Shown: positions 1 through 5,751 of the stretch, one piece after another
How positions within the stretch are numbered: position 1 is the stretch's first letter
How the letters are laid out: each line of letters opens with the position of its first letter
Source: Methanobacteriota archaeon
GTDB taxonomy: Archaea > Halobacteriota > Methanosarcinia > Methanosarcinales > Methanosarcinaceae
Direction: 5' to 3'
Length of the DNA: 9,236 bases
Assembly (NCBI GenBank): GCA_030837265.1
Contig: JAUPKV010000184.1
Coordinates: forward strand, 1 to 9,236
Notes under the pieces: model-generated
The model's database searches: none
What the model saw: the letters and a program-made list of their open reading frames with translations, nothing else
What the model was told of the DNA's origin: nothing
Program-made: the position numbers and the translations under genes

Positions 1-14
1 CCCTGGAGTGCTCT

Positions 15-296
15 CTAGTCATCATCTGTCAATTCAGCATCTGTTGACGTACCACCCATTCCCGGAGGCCCAGGCATGTTGGATGTGGCCTTGGTATACC
101 CTGGACTTATGGTTATTTTTGTCAGATCCATCTCGGCAAGCTTGCTCTGTACGTTTGCCTGCATGGAATCCCCTAAAGAGACAATGCCAATTACAGATCC
201 CACTCCTATAACTATTCCAATAATGGTCAGCCAGCTTCGAAGTTTACTATGCACAAGCATGTTCAGGCCCATTCTAAGGTAGGTCGAATTTCTCAT
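15..296 (-). CDS. MacB-type ABC transporter permease, N-terminal part; frame interrupted by in-frame TAG, partial at window edge
   Basis: This is the start of an ABC export permease of the MacB/FtsX type. Residues about 8-42 contain a basic stretch followed by the first membrane helix, with the core 'LRSWLTIIGIVIGVGSVIGI' that marks the MacB N-terminal domain. The segment 'SLGDSMQANVQSKLAEMDL' and a Gly/Pro-rich stretch begin the extracytoplasmic domain. Family members run to about 400 residues, but this frame meets TAG at 15-17 after fewer than 100. Past the TAG the same frame reads R-A-L-Q-G to the window edge, which suits the family after 'LTDDD', so the gene probably continues. I place the start at the ATG at 294-296, because GAAGGA lies 6 bases upstream; the ATG at 309-311 has no clear ribosome binding site. 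It is the third gene after the ATPase and COG1361 genes, 28 bases from the preceding stop. Either the TAG is decoded as pyrrolysine or the gene is broken. Confidence 0.75.
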   Translation of the reverse strand: MRNSTYLRMGLNMLVHSKLRSWLTIIGIVIGVGSVIGIVSLGDSMQANVQSKLAEMDLTKITISPGYTKATSNMPGPPGMGGTSTDAELTDDD

Positions 297-302
297 CTTA
301 CA

Positions 303-308
303 TCCTTC
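303..308 (-). promoter_or_regulatory. Ribosome binding site deciding the permease start
   Basis: GAAGGA on the minus strand lies 6 bases before the ATG at 294-296. It sits inside the five extra codons of the longer reading that starts at 311, which argues for the shorter protein. Confidence 0.55.
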
Positions 309-324
309 CATTTCTAAGGCGGTG

Positions 325-1713
325 TTAGTTGTTCTGATCTTCAGACTTTGAAATGCCTGATTTCTTTTCCTTTCTTACCCGTATCGTTTCCTGAATTTTG
401 TTGCGATAAGCAAATACTCCTCCAGCCATCACTATTACCACGATGTATAGAAGATATGAACTAACTCCACTGCTTCTTTGTCCTACTGCTCCTCCCTGTG
501 AAGTCATATTATTTGAGGTTCTATCGAGTTTGACTTCTTTATCAACTGTTAACCTATCTCCTTTAGCATCTGTGTACCCAATCTGTACTTTCAATGGATC
601 TCCACTTATTGAAGCAGCAGTTGAATTACCTGCCGCAACACTGGACTTTGTGGATCCAGATTGAGTTCCAGCATTTTCCCCTTGAGCCTGTGTGCTTTCA
701 ACGTTAAAAGAAGCAATTGTGTAATCCCCTTTCTCAAGATTACCCACGATAGTTGAAGAACTTCCTGAGACTTTATATCCATCTTGTTCTGGAATGGATA
801 CTTTCACAGCATATGCAATGTTGTTACCAACGTTTGCAACTGACAGGGAGGTCTGTCCTTGACTGCTTTCAGAAAAAGAAACATCGAAGTCAGTCGATCC
901 ACCAACAAAAAGCCCTGCCATGGTCTGGAGGCTTTCATTTTTAGAGTCATAGTCCTCATAGCTGAGGCTTACATCCAGAGTATAAAGTCCGGGGTTAGCG
1001 TTTACATCTGCCATTACAGAGTAAGAGACTGTTACTGATTGGTTGGGTTCGAGGTATTTAATGTACTTTGTGTTGTCCGAATATACTGGAAGGATCACAC
1101 CTTTAGGATCTTTCCAGGATATGACCATGTTTTTTAGAGGGGAGCTTCCGGTATTGGTAATTATGAACTCAAGCGGTTCTTCCTTTCCAAGGTCAATATT
1201 TGCCTTGTTTATGGTCACAATTTGAGCGTATTCTTTACCCCTTACTTCAACATGAACAGTTTGTGTAGTAGTAATTATATTTGATGAAGATTCGCTCTCT
1301 CTGGCAGTAGTAGTGATATCAATGTCATAAGTACCTTCGGAGGCATTTGAATCAGTCATAAGTTTGAACTTAAGGACTGCCGCATCGTTGTCATCCTGCC
1401 GTGCATTGAGATAGGAAATACTCTTTTGAAGAGACTCCCCAGAAATCTGACTAAAAGGATACATACTTGTTGACCCTGCTTTAGGTGAGACTGCGACTTT
1501 GATATCTTGCAAGTCTTCATTTCCTACATTTTGCATGCTAAAAGTAAGTTCGACAGGTTCTCCAGGACGGGCAGCGTCAGGATTCTGATTAGTTAGATTT
1601 ACCTGCAAGGATGCAGAGTTTATATTTCCGTTAGAACCAAGTGCCGTTCCGACTCCTAAAAATAGGAATGCGGTAGCAAGCAGTAAAAGTGACAGAAAAG
1701 TAAATTTTTTCAT
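325..1713 (-). CDS. COG1361 (NEW3/S-layer-like) membrane-anchored ectodomain protein, partner of the ABC exporter
   Basis: This is a 462-residue protein of the archaeal COG1361 type. It has a signal peptide (residues 1-26: KK, then a long Leu/Ala/Phe core, then a small-residue cleavage region). Three Ig-like beta modules follow, roughly at 35-157, 160-272 and 275-397. Each carries the hallmark turns of NEW3 domains, such as 'PGEPVELTFSMQNVGNEDL', 'LEFIITNTGSSPL' and 'SLSVANVGNNIAYAV', plus 'G.Y.LDV' strand ends. A Gly/Ser/Thr-rich linker lies at about 340-370. A single membrane helix at about 419-436 is followed by a short, highly charged cytoplasmic tail, so most of the protein faces outside. 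Several N-x-S/T sites could be glycosylated. It starts 2 bases after the ATPase stop, with GAGGA at 1720-1724 as ribosome binding site. Its place between ATPase and permease suggests a role in the exporter. That role is inferred, and no catalytic motif is visible. Confidence 0.85.
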   Translation of the reverse strand: MKKFTFLSLLLLATAFLFLGVGTALGSNGNINSASLQVNLTNQNPDAARPGEPVELTFSMQNVGNEDLQDIKVAVSPKAGSTSMYPFSQISGESLQKSISYLNARQDDNDAAVLKFKLMTDSNASEGTYDIDITTTARESESSSNIITTTQTVHVEVRGKEYAQIVTINKANIDLGKEEPLEFIITNTGSSPLKNMVISWKDPKGVILPVYSDNTKYIKYLEPNQSVTVSYSVMADVNANPGLYTLDVSLSYEDYDSKNESLQTMAGLFVGGSTDFDVSFSESSQGQTSLSVANVGNNIAYAVKVSIPEQDGYKVSGSSSTIVGNLEKGDYTIASFNVESTQAQGENAGTQSGSTKSSVAAGNSTAASISGDPLKVQIGYTDAKGDRLTVDKEVKLDRTSNNMTSQGGAVGQRSSGVSSYLLYIVVIVMAGGVFAYRNKIQETIRVRKEKKSGISKSEDQNN

Positions 1714-1715
1714 TT

Positions 1716-2618
1716 TTAATCCTCAGTTTCGTTTTTCTTACATATGTCAATTTTTTCAATTACACCGTCTCGAATGTGCACGACTCTTGTCGCGTATCTT
1801 ACGATCTCCAGATCATGAGTAACGATAATGATCGTCTTTCCTTCTTTTTTATTTAAGTTGTCAAGAAAATCCAGAATATAATCTCCGGTTTTACTATCCA
1901 GGTTTCCTGTAGGCTCATCTGCCAAAATTACAGGTGGATTCACAGACAACGAACGAGCTATTGCTACTCTCTGTCTCTGCCCTCCCGACAGCTGGTTAGG
2001 CAGGTTTTGCTTCTTTTGAGAAAGTCCGACAATCTCTAGAAGATATGCTGCTTTTTTTCTTGCTATTTTTTCATCCTCTTCCTGAAATTCAAGAGGTAGG
2101 AGTACATTTTCCTGGGTATTTAAAGTTGGAATAAGATTGAAGCTCTGAAAAATGAATCCTATCATCTGTCCCCGAATAACAGCAAGCTCCGATTCATCAA
2201 GTGTTGATATGTCTTTTGAATTAAGGGAAATCCTACCTTTTGATGGCAAATCCAGACAACCCAAAAGATTCATAAGAGTACTTTTTCCACTTCCACTGGG
2301 TCCAAGAACTACCAAAAATTCCCCTTCGTAAATTTCAAGATTTATCCCCTTGAGAGCTGCAAATTCAACTTCCCCCATTTGATAAATTTTCCAGACATCG
2401 GTCAGTTTGATCAAAGTCTGATCAGTTTTTTGTGTAGTCCTTATTGAATTAGAACTTATAACAGAATCATTTCCAAAATTGTTATATGGGTTATTGTTTA
2501 GGTCCGTTGAAGCATTTTCTAACTCATCGGAAATACTCGCCGTTTTTTCTAGCGAGTTCGAAATTTTTGAAGGATTTAACTTCGTTTTAAATGTCTCAAT
2601 TACTTCGGTAAGTGTCAT
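1716..2618 (-). CDS. ABC transporter ATP-binding protein, MacB/LolD type, with N-terminal extension
   Basis: This is the nucleotide-binding subunit that would power the downstream permease from the cytoplasmic side of the membrane. All ATPase motifs are intact: Walker [10 protein letters not shown] at 106-114, Q-loop glutamine Q158 in '[12 protein letters not shown]', signature LSGGQ at 210-214, Walker B VILADEP at 230-236 with catalytic E235, D-loop 'GNLD', and switch histidine H268. The phrases '[22 protein letters not shown]' and '[10 protein letters not shown]' are typical of the MacB/LolD/FtsE group, which exports lipoproteins, peptides or drugs. The family domain begins near residue 69. 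The preceding ~67 residues are extra, rich in Asn, Ser and Thr, and match nothing I recognise. The start at 2616-2618 is supported by AGAGGA about 6 bases upstream, and no alternative start with a ribosome binding site lies nearer the domain. It is first in the operon; its stop is 2 bases from the next start. The substrate is unknown. Confidence 0.92.
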   Translation of the reverse strand: MTLTEVIETFKTKLNPSKISNSLEKTASISDELENASTDLNNNPYNNFGNDSVISSNSIRTTQKTDQTLIKLTDVWKIYQMGEVEFAALKGINLEIYEGEFLVVLGPSGSGKSTLMNLLGCLDLPSKGRISLNSKDISTLDESELAVIRGQMIGFIFQSFNLIPTLNTQENVLLPLEFQEEDEKIARKKAAYLLEIVGLSQKKQNLPNQLSGGQRQRVAIARSLSVNPPVILADEPTGNLDSKTGDYILDFLDNLNKKEGKTIIIVTHDLEIVRYATRVVHIRDGVIEKIDICKKNETED

Positions 2619-2862
2619 ATGTGTCCTCTAAATAGTAAATAAGGTGTAACTTACTTTTTCAAGTAGAATGAGTCCTTTTTTCTCTTTAACTCAAATTTCC
2701 GTTTTTTTCCTCATGTCATTTTTGAAATTGAACATACTAAGTATAGTCACACATGAAACAGAATTGATGTCAAGAAGTATTGTTTCTTCTGCGTTTGTTC
2801 CAACATTTTATGGATGTACAGGGCTTGAATTGACTAAAACATCAAAACAATAGTTCCATGTG

Positions 2863-2880
2863 AAACCTATCTATAGGTTT
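2863..2880. promoter_or_regulatory. Perfect 8+8 inverted repeat, candidate operator at the predicted transcription start
   Basis: AAACCTAT, two bases, then ATAGGTTT form an 18-bp palindrome. It is centred at about 2871, where transcription from the TATA box at 2891-2902 should begin. A dimeric repressor bound there would block the promoter. No regulator for it can be named from this window. Confidence 0.4.
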
Positions 2881-2890
2881 AATAAGTTTG

Positions 2891-2902
2891 ATTATATATA
2901 AC
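2891..2902 (-). promoter_or_regulatory. Putative TATA box of the ABC exporter operon
   Basis: The minus strand reads GTTATATATAAT here, close to the archaeal box A. A purine-rich GAAACAG precedes it where the BRE would lie. Transcription would start about 25 bases downstream, near 2871. This is a sequence-only prediction. Confidence 0.45.
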
Positions 2903-3204
2903 TGTTTCTTCTGAAACCAAATTAAAAATGAATAATTAACCAATTTACACATAATAATCCAAAATTTATAACCAATATATTTCTTAAGTAAATTACATAA
3001 ATTAACTATATGAAATCTTATTTAAGCACAATAAATAAACATCAAAGACTTATTTTCCATATTTAAATATGTGTTGATATTATTTAATAATAAAAAAAAT
3101 TAGTAAATTATTTTAGCTATGTAAATATGAGAATGTTAAACTAATCTAGTTTTTATGGAGCATATTTTTATTATTGATTAGTCTTATTCGAAACTATTAT
3201 ATCC

Positions 3205-3226
3205 TATGAAGCTATTAAGCTTCATA
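3205..3226. repeat. 9-bp perfect inverted repeat with 4-base loop
   Basis: TATGAAGCT and AGCTTCATA flank the loop ATTA. It could be an operator for the rightward genes or an RNA hairpin. It is not followed by a clear T-run, so a terminator role is not well supported. Confidence 0.4.
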
Positions 3227-3245
3227 TAGTCTCACATAAAACGAA

Positions 3246-3252
3246 TTTATAA
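3246..3252 (+). promoter_or_regulatory. Possible TATA box for the rightward regulator remnant/MATE genes
   Basis: TTTATAA is preceded by an A-rich BRE-like stretch and lies 20 bases after the hairpin at 3205-3226. It would give a leader of about 150 bases before the ATG at 3424. A second candidate, TATTATA at 3302-3308, is equally possible. Confidence 0.3.
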
Positions 3253-3410
3253 GGCATTCAATTTAATATCAGCTGCCCCTCAGATTCGTCAAGTAGCGAA
3301 GTATTATACAGGGTCCAAAAATACTGCTCTTCCAGGCACTAAATCTGTGTTAAACGTAACTATTCTTTAACATATTCAATTTCAATACAAATCTCCCGGT
3401 TCATAAATGT

Positions 3411-3416
3411 GAAGGA
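3411..3416 (+). promoter_or_regulatory. Ribosome binding site for the MarR remnant
   Basis: GAAGGA lies 7 bases before the ATG at 3424-3426. This makes that ATG a better start than the in-frame GTG at 3409, which itself overlaps this site. Confidence 0.5.
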
Positions 3417-3423
3417 CAAATCT

Positions 3424-3639
3424 ATGGAAGATCCAAGAGAAGTAACTCAAAGAGAAAAAGACCCTCGAGAAATATTAGGTCCGATTGCTCACATCTACCG
3501 GAGTAATCTGGCATACATGGCAAAGGAACTCGAAAGTTATCGGGTAGGAAGTGGGCACTTTGGGTTCTTACCGTTTTCGCAAAAACTTTACGAGCCTGGG
3601 TTCAACCTTCCATCCGATTGTCTGAATGAGATGCAGTAA
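3424..3639 (+). pseudogene. Truncated MarR-family transcription regulator (N-terminal remnant)
   Basis: The 71-residue product resembles the N-terminal dimerisation part of archaeal MarR regulators. 'REILGPIAHIYRSNLAYMAKELESY' fits the first helix. 'RVGSGHFGFL' matches the 'IGSGQF.FL' turn common in these proteins, and 'LYEPGFN' resembles 'LY..PGINQ' at the start of the DNA-binding domain. It then stops with TAA. Intact MarR proteins have about 140-150 residues, so the recognition helix and wing are missing. Only 20 bases remain before the MATE gene, so the rest cannot hide in another frame; a deletion is the likely cause. MarR genes often sit beside the MATE or other efflux genes they control, so a functional ancestor probably regulated the next gene. 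It could still be expressed as a short dimerising protein. The family call rests on short motifs. Confidence 0.55.
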
Positions 3640-3646
3640 AAATAAT

Positions 3647-3651
3647 AAGGA
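3647..3651 (+). promoter_or_regulatory. Ribosome binding site of the MATE gene
   Basis: AAGGA lies 8 bases before the ATG at 3660-3662 and directly after the stop of the regulator remnant, so both were probably on one transcript. Confidence 0.5.
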
Positions 3652-3659
3652 ATAAAATT

Positions 3660-5075
3660 ATGGAAGATACTGCTAAAACAAGTGATTTTTTGGGTAACGA
3701 GGATATAAGGAAGCTACTTTTAAGGCTTTCGACTCCTGTGATTATCGGAATGCTGGTACAGGCTCTTTATAATATTATTGATACTTTTTTTGTAGCAAGA
3801 GCTTATGGTGCCGAGAACGTGGAGGCTATAGGAGGGCTTTCCATAGCCTTTCCGGTCCAGATGATGATTATGGCTGTGGGGATTTTTCTCGGAACCGGAG
3901 GCTCTTCGATTATTTCGCGTGCGCTGGGGTCAAAAGAGATCGAAAAGGCCGAGAAGACTCTTGGAAATGTATTTACCCTGAACCTGATAGTCAGTATACT
4001 TATTGGTATCCCCTGTCTAATTTACCTTGACCCTATCCTTCAGCTGTTCGGTGCAACACCCGGAATCCTTCCCTATGCCAGGCAGTATCTTCAAATTGTA
4101 ATTGCGGGAGGAATTGTCTTTGTTTTTGGGGTATCGGTTCAGAATATCGTCAGAGCTCAGGGAAATACTCGTCTAGCCATGAATGCAATGCTGATGGGCG
4201 TTGGGCTAAATTTTATCCTTGCCCCAATTTTCATTTTCGGTTTTGGTATGGGTGTGCAGGGAGCGGCAATTGCAACCGTACTTTCCCAGGGGCTGGCCTC
4301 AGCGTGGCTTTTGCTATACTGCATTAATGGAAAAGGCGCTGTAAAATTCAGGTCTGAAACCTTAAAACCGGATCTGAATATTATTAAGGAAATCGGTGCC
4401 ATAGGCCTTGGAGCTTTTGTGATGGATAGCGCAAACAATGTAATGATGATTTTTGCGTACAATGCTCTTGCCAGTTATGGAGGAGATGCGGCAATAGCCG
4501 TTTTTGGGATAATAATTAAGATAATCTCCTTCATCTTCCTGCCTATTCTTGGAATGGCTTATGGGCTACAGCCAATTGTTGGGTATAATTATGGAGCAAA
4601 AAAATCAGAAAGAGTAAGCGAAGCCGTGAAACTAACTCTTGTAGCAACTACTGTCTTTGGGATTTTCGCATTACTTGTAATGTGGCTCTTTAAAGAACAA
4701 CTCCTTGGTATTTTCAGCGCCGATCCGGAATATATGGAAATGGGGAAAACTGCTTTAACTATTATGCTTCTGGGGTCACCTCTGATAGGAATGAATGTGG
4801 TCACATCAACCTTATTCCAGGCGCTGGGAAAAGCCAGGCCCGCTTTTATCCTATCCATTAGTCGGCAGATTCTTTTCCTCATCCCGCTTATCATCGTGCT
4901 TTCTGGTCTCTATGGTCTGACCGGAGTTTGGGTAGCTTTCCCTGTCGCGGATTTTCTTGCGTTTATGCTTTCAGGCTTTCTGCTTTTCAGGATATACCGG
5001 GTCTTCAAAAGAAGCAAGGCTTCTTCAAAAATTAGCACGGAAGCAGAAATGGCAGATAAGATGTCTCAGACATGA
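3660..5075 (+). CDS. MATE-family multidrug/cation antiporter (MepA-like)
   Basis: This 471-residue integral membrane protein would expel drugs or metabolites in exchange for Na+ or H+. Its length fits the MATE family (about 450-470). Twelve hydrophobic segments in two related halves can be traced between residues about 22 and 446. Family signatures are present: 'STPVIIGMLVQALYNIIDTFFVARAYG' at 24-50 (helix 1), 'GTGGSSIISRALG' at 78-90, 'RAQGN' at 165-169, 'LPILGMAYGLQPIVGYNYGAKK' at 294-315, and 'FQALGKARPA' at 386-395, the second-half counterpart of RAQGN. The wording is closest to the MepA/DinF-like branch as I know it. The tail after 446 is short, basic and then polar. It follows a MarR remnant by 20 bases, consistent with a lost efflux regulator. 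No frameshift or missing motif was seen. The substrate is not predictable. Confidence 0.93.
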   Translation: MEDTAKTSDFLGNEDIRKLLLRLSTPVIIGMLVQALYNIIDTFFVARAYGAENVEAIGGLSIAFPVQMMIMAVGIFLGTGGSSIISRALGSKEIEKAEKTLGNVFTLNLIVSILIGIPCLIYLDPILQLFGATPGILPYARQYLQIVIAGGIVFVFGVSVQNIVRAQGNTRLAMNAMLMGVGLNFILAPIFIFGFGMGVQGAAIATVLSQGLASAWLLLYCINGKGAVKFRSETLKPDLNIIKEIGAIGLGAFVMDSANNVMMIFAYNALASYGGDAAIAVFGIIIKIISFIFLPILGMAYGLQPIVGYNYGAKKSERVSEAVKLTLVATTVFGIFALLVMWLFKEQLLGIFSADPEYMEMGKTALTIMLLGSPLIGMNVVTSTLFQALGKARPAFILSISRQILFLIPLIIVLSGLYGLTGVWVAFPVADFLAFMLSGFLLFRIYRVFKRSKASSKISTEAEMADKMSQT

Positions 5076-5175
5076 GAGGGGAATTAAAAACAACGTTGCT
5101 TATTTTTACATATTATCCGAAAACAAGTGTTTATCCAACGACAAAATCTGGCATAAAAGAGGAGAATGGTAAGAG

Positions 5176-5220
5176 ATGGATGAAGCAATTAAATTTATAG
5201 TAAGGTGGGAAAAAATATGA
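5176..5220 (+). CDS. Possible 14-codon leader ORF overlapping the DUF1699-like start
   Basis: An ATG at 5176 opens 14 codons (MDEAIKFIVRWEKI). Its TGA overlaps the ATG of the next gene in the arrangement ATGA, as in translationally coupled genes. Its own ribosome binding site is weak. It may be a leader peptide, a gene remnant or chance. Confidence 0.2.
   Translation: MDEAIKFIVRWEKI
5202..5208 (+). promoter_or_regulatory. Ribosome binding site deciding the start of the DUF1699-like gene
   Basis: AAGGTGG, complementary to the end of archaeal 16S rRNA, lies 8 bases before the ATG at 5217. The in-frame GTG at 5205 is inside this site and so is unlikely to be the start. Confidence 0.65.
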
Positions 5221-5633
5221 AAATTAGAGTTGTCAGTTCAAGAAAAGAAATGTTTATTCTTAACTCTAATGAACGCATTGTTCACCTGGCTTTCAGACCT
5301 TCAAACAAGGATATTCTTGGACTGGTCGAAACATGCCCGAAGATCGAAGTAATCCAATTACCACAATCTTATCGGCGTTCAGTTTCAAAGTCCACAGAGA
5401 TGTTCCTTGAGATGCAGAAAGTTCAGCTTCTCAAAGGCGATGTATGGGGACATAGAAAGGACATCTGTGAATATTATGAGATTCCATCTTCAATAATTAA
5501 AGAAATCGCGGAGATGAAATATAAAGACATGTCCACTGAGGATATATTAAAAATGGTCTCAAGAAAAACCAAGATGAAGCCTGAAATGGTCGCTTATATC
5601 CTGACCAAAGAATTTACTGTCAAAATTACATAA
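5217..5633 (+). CDS. DUF1699-family protein of unknown function
   Basis: This is a soluble 138-residue protein that I match from memory to the Methanosarcina family DUF1699. The main resemblances are the opening 'MKIRVVSSRKEM', the segment 'NERIVHLAFRPSNKDILGLVETCP' at 18-41, 'QLPQSYRRSVSKS' at 47-59, and 'GDVWGHRKDICEYYEIP' at 74-90. The first 75 residues alternate strands and helices like a small alpha/beta domain, while 91-138 looks helical and basic. There is no signal peptide, membrane helix or known catalytic motif, so it probably acts in the cytoplasm. The start at 5217 follows AAGGTGG; the longer GTG reading adds only four residues. It is separated by 141 bases from the MATE gene and 118 from the RND gene, so it may be transcribed alone. 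The reaction, partner and link to the neighbouring exporters are all unknown. Confidence 0.75.
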   Translation: MKIRVVSSRKEMFILNSNERIVHLAFRPSNKDILGLVETCPKIEVIQLPQSYRRSVSKSTEMFLEMQKVQLLKGDVWGHRKDICEYYEIPSSIIKEIAEMKYKDMSTEDILKMVSRKTKMKPEMVAYILTKEFTVKIT

Positions 5634-5711
5634 GATCGGGATAGCCACACGCTTTTAATTGGAGATTATGGAACTGATTTTTGGATAGGTTCGTCAATAA
5701 ATCAACATACA

Positions 5712-5719
5712 TTTTATAA
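5712..5719 (+). promoter_or_regulatory. Putative TATA box of the RND/COG1361 operon
   Basis: TTTTATAA lies about 37 bases before the proposed ATT start. Transcription would begin near 5740, leaving a very short leader in which the ribosome binding site is almost at the 5' end. An earlier promoter remains possible. Confidence 0.35.
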
Positions 5720-5737
5720 CTACACTTTAAAAGTAAT

Positions 5738-5745
5738 GAGAGGAA
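5738..5745 (+). promoter_or_regulatory. Ribosome binding site supporting an ATT start for the RND gene
   Basis: GAGAGGAA is the only good ribosome binding site near the gene. It ends 6 bases before the ATT at 5752. No comparable site precedes the TTG at 5800 or the ATG at 5806. Confidence 0.5.
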
Positions 5746-5751
5746 TCTATT

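Larger units (their letters stand above)
2619..3423. other. Very AT-rich divergent intergenic region
   Basis: This ~800-base region separates the leftward ABC operon from the rightward regulator remnant and MATE gene. Much of it, especially 2920-3200, is almost only A and T, with no open frame that looks like protein. It holds a likely leftward promoter and operator (2863-2902), a 9-bp hairpin (3205-3226), weak rightward TATA-like boxes (3246-3252 and 3302-3308), and a less AT-rich patch at about 3270-3350. I see no RNA gene in it. The leader of the ABC operon would be long, about 250 bases from the predicted start of transcription. Confidence 0.6.

Noticed and set aside
2668..2853. Open frame of about 61 codons on the plus strand in the AT-rich region
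   Set aside because: It lies in the predicted leader of the ABC operon, has no clear ribosome binding site, low-complexity hydrophobic content and no recognisable motif.
3040..3120. Short A/T palindromes such as ATTATT-T-AATAAT as operators
   Set aside because: Such palindromes are expected by chance in sequence this rich in A and T.
4157..4894. Two minus-strand open frames of about 100 codons inside the MATE gene
   Set aside because: They are antisense shadows of a strongly supported membrane protein gene and lack ribosome binding sites.
5091..5107. CAACGTTG palindrome followed by five T's after the MATE gene, as a terminator
   Set aside because: The stem is only 4 bp with no loop and the T-run is short; it is too weak to call.
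4957..5172. Plus-strand open frame across the end of the MATE gene
   Set aside because: It overlaps the MATE reading frame, and its translation in the overlap is an out-of-frame shadow with no motif.
5205..5216. GTG at 5205 as start of the DUF1699-like gene
   Set aside because: The GTG is inside the AAGGTGG ribosome binding site, which is correctly spaced for the ATG at 5217.
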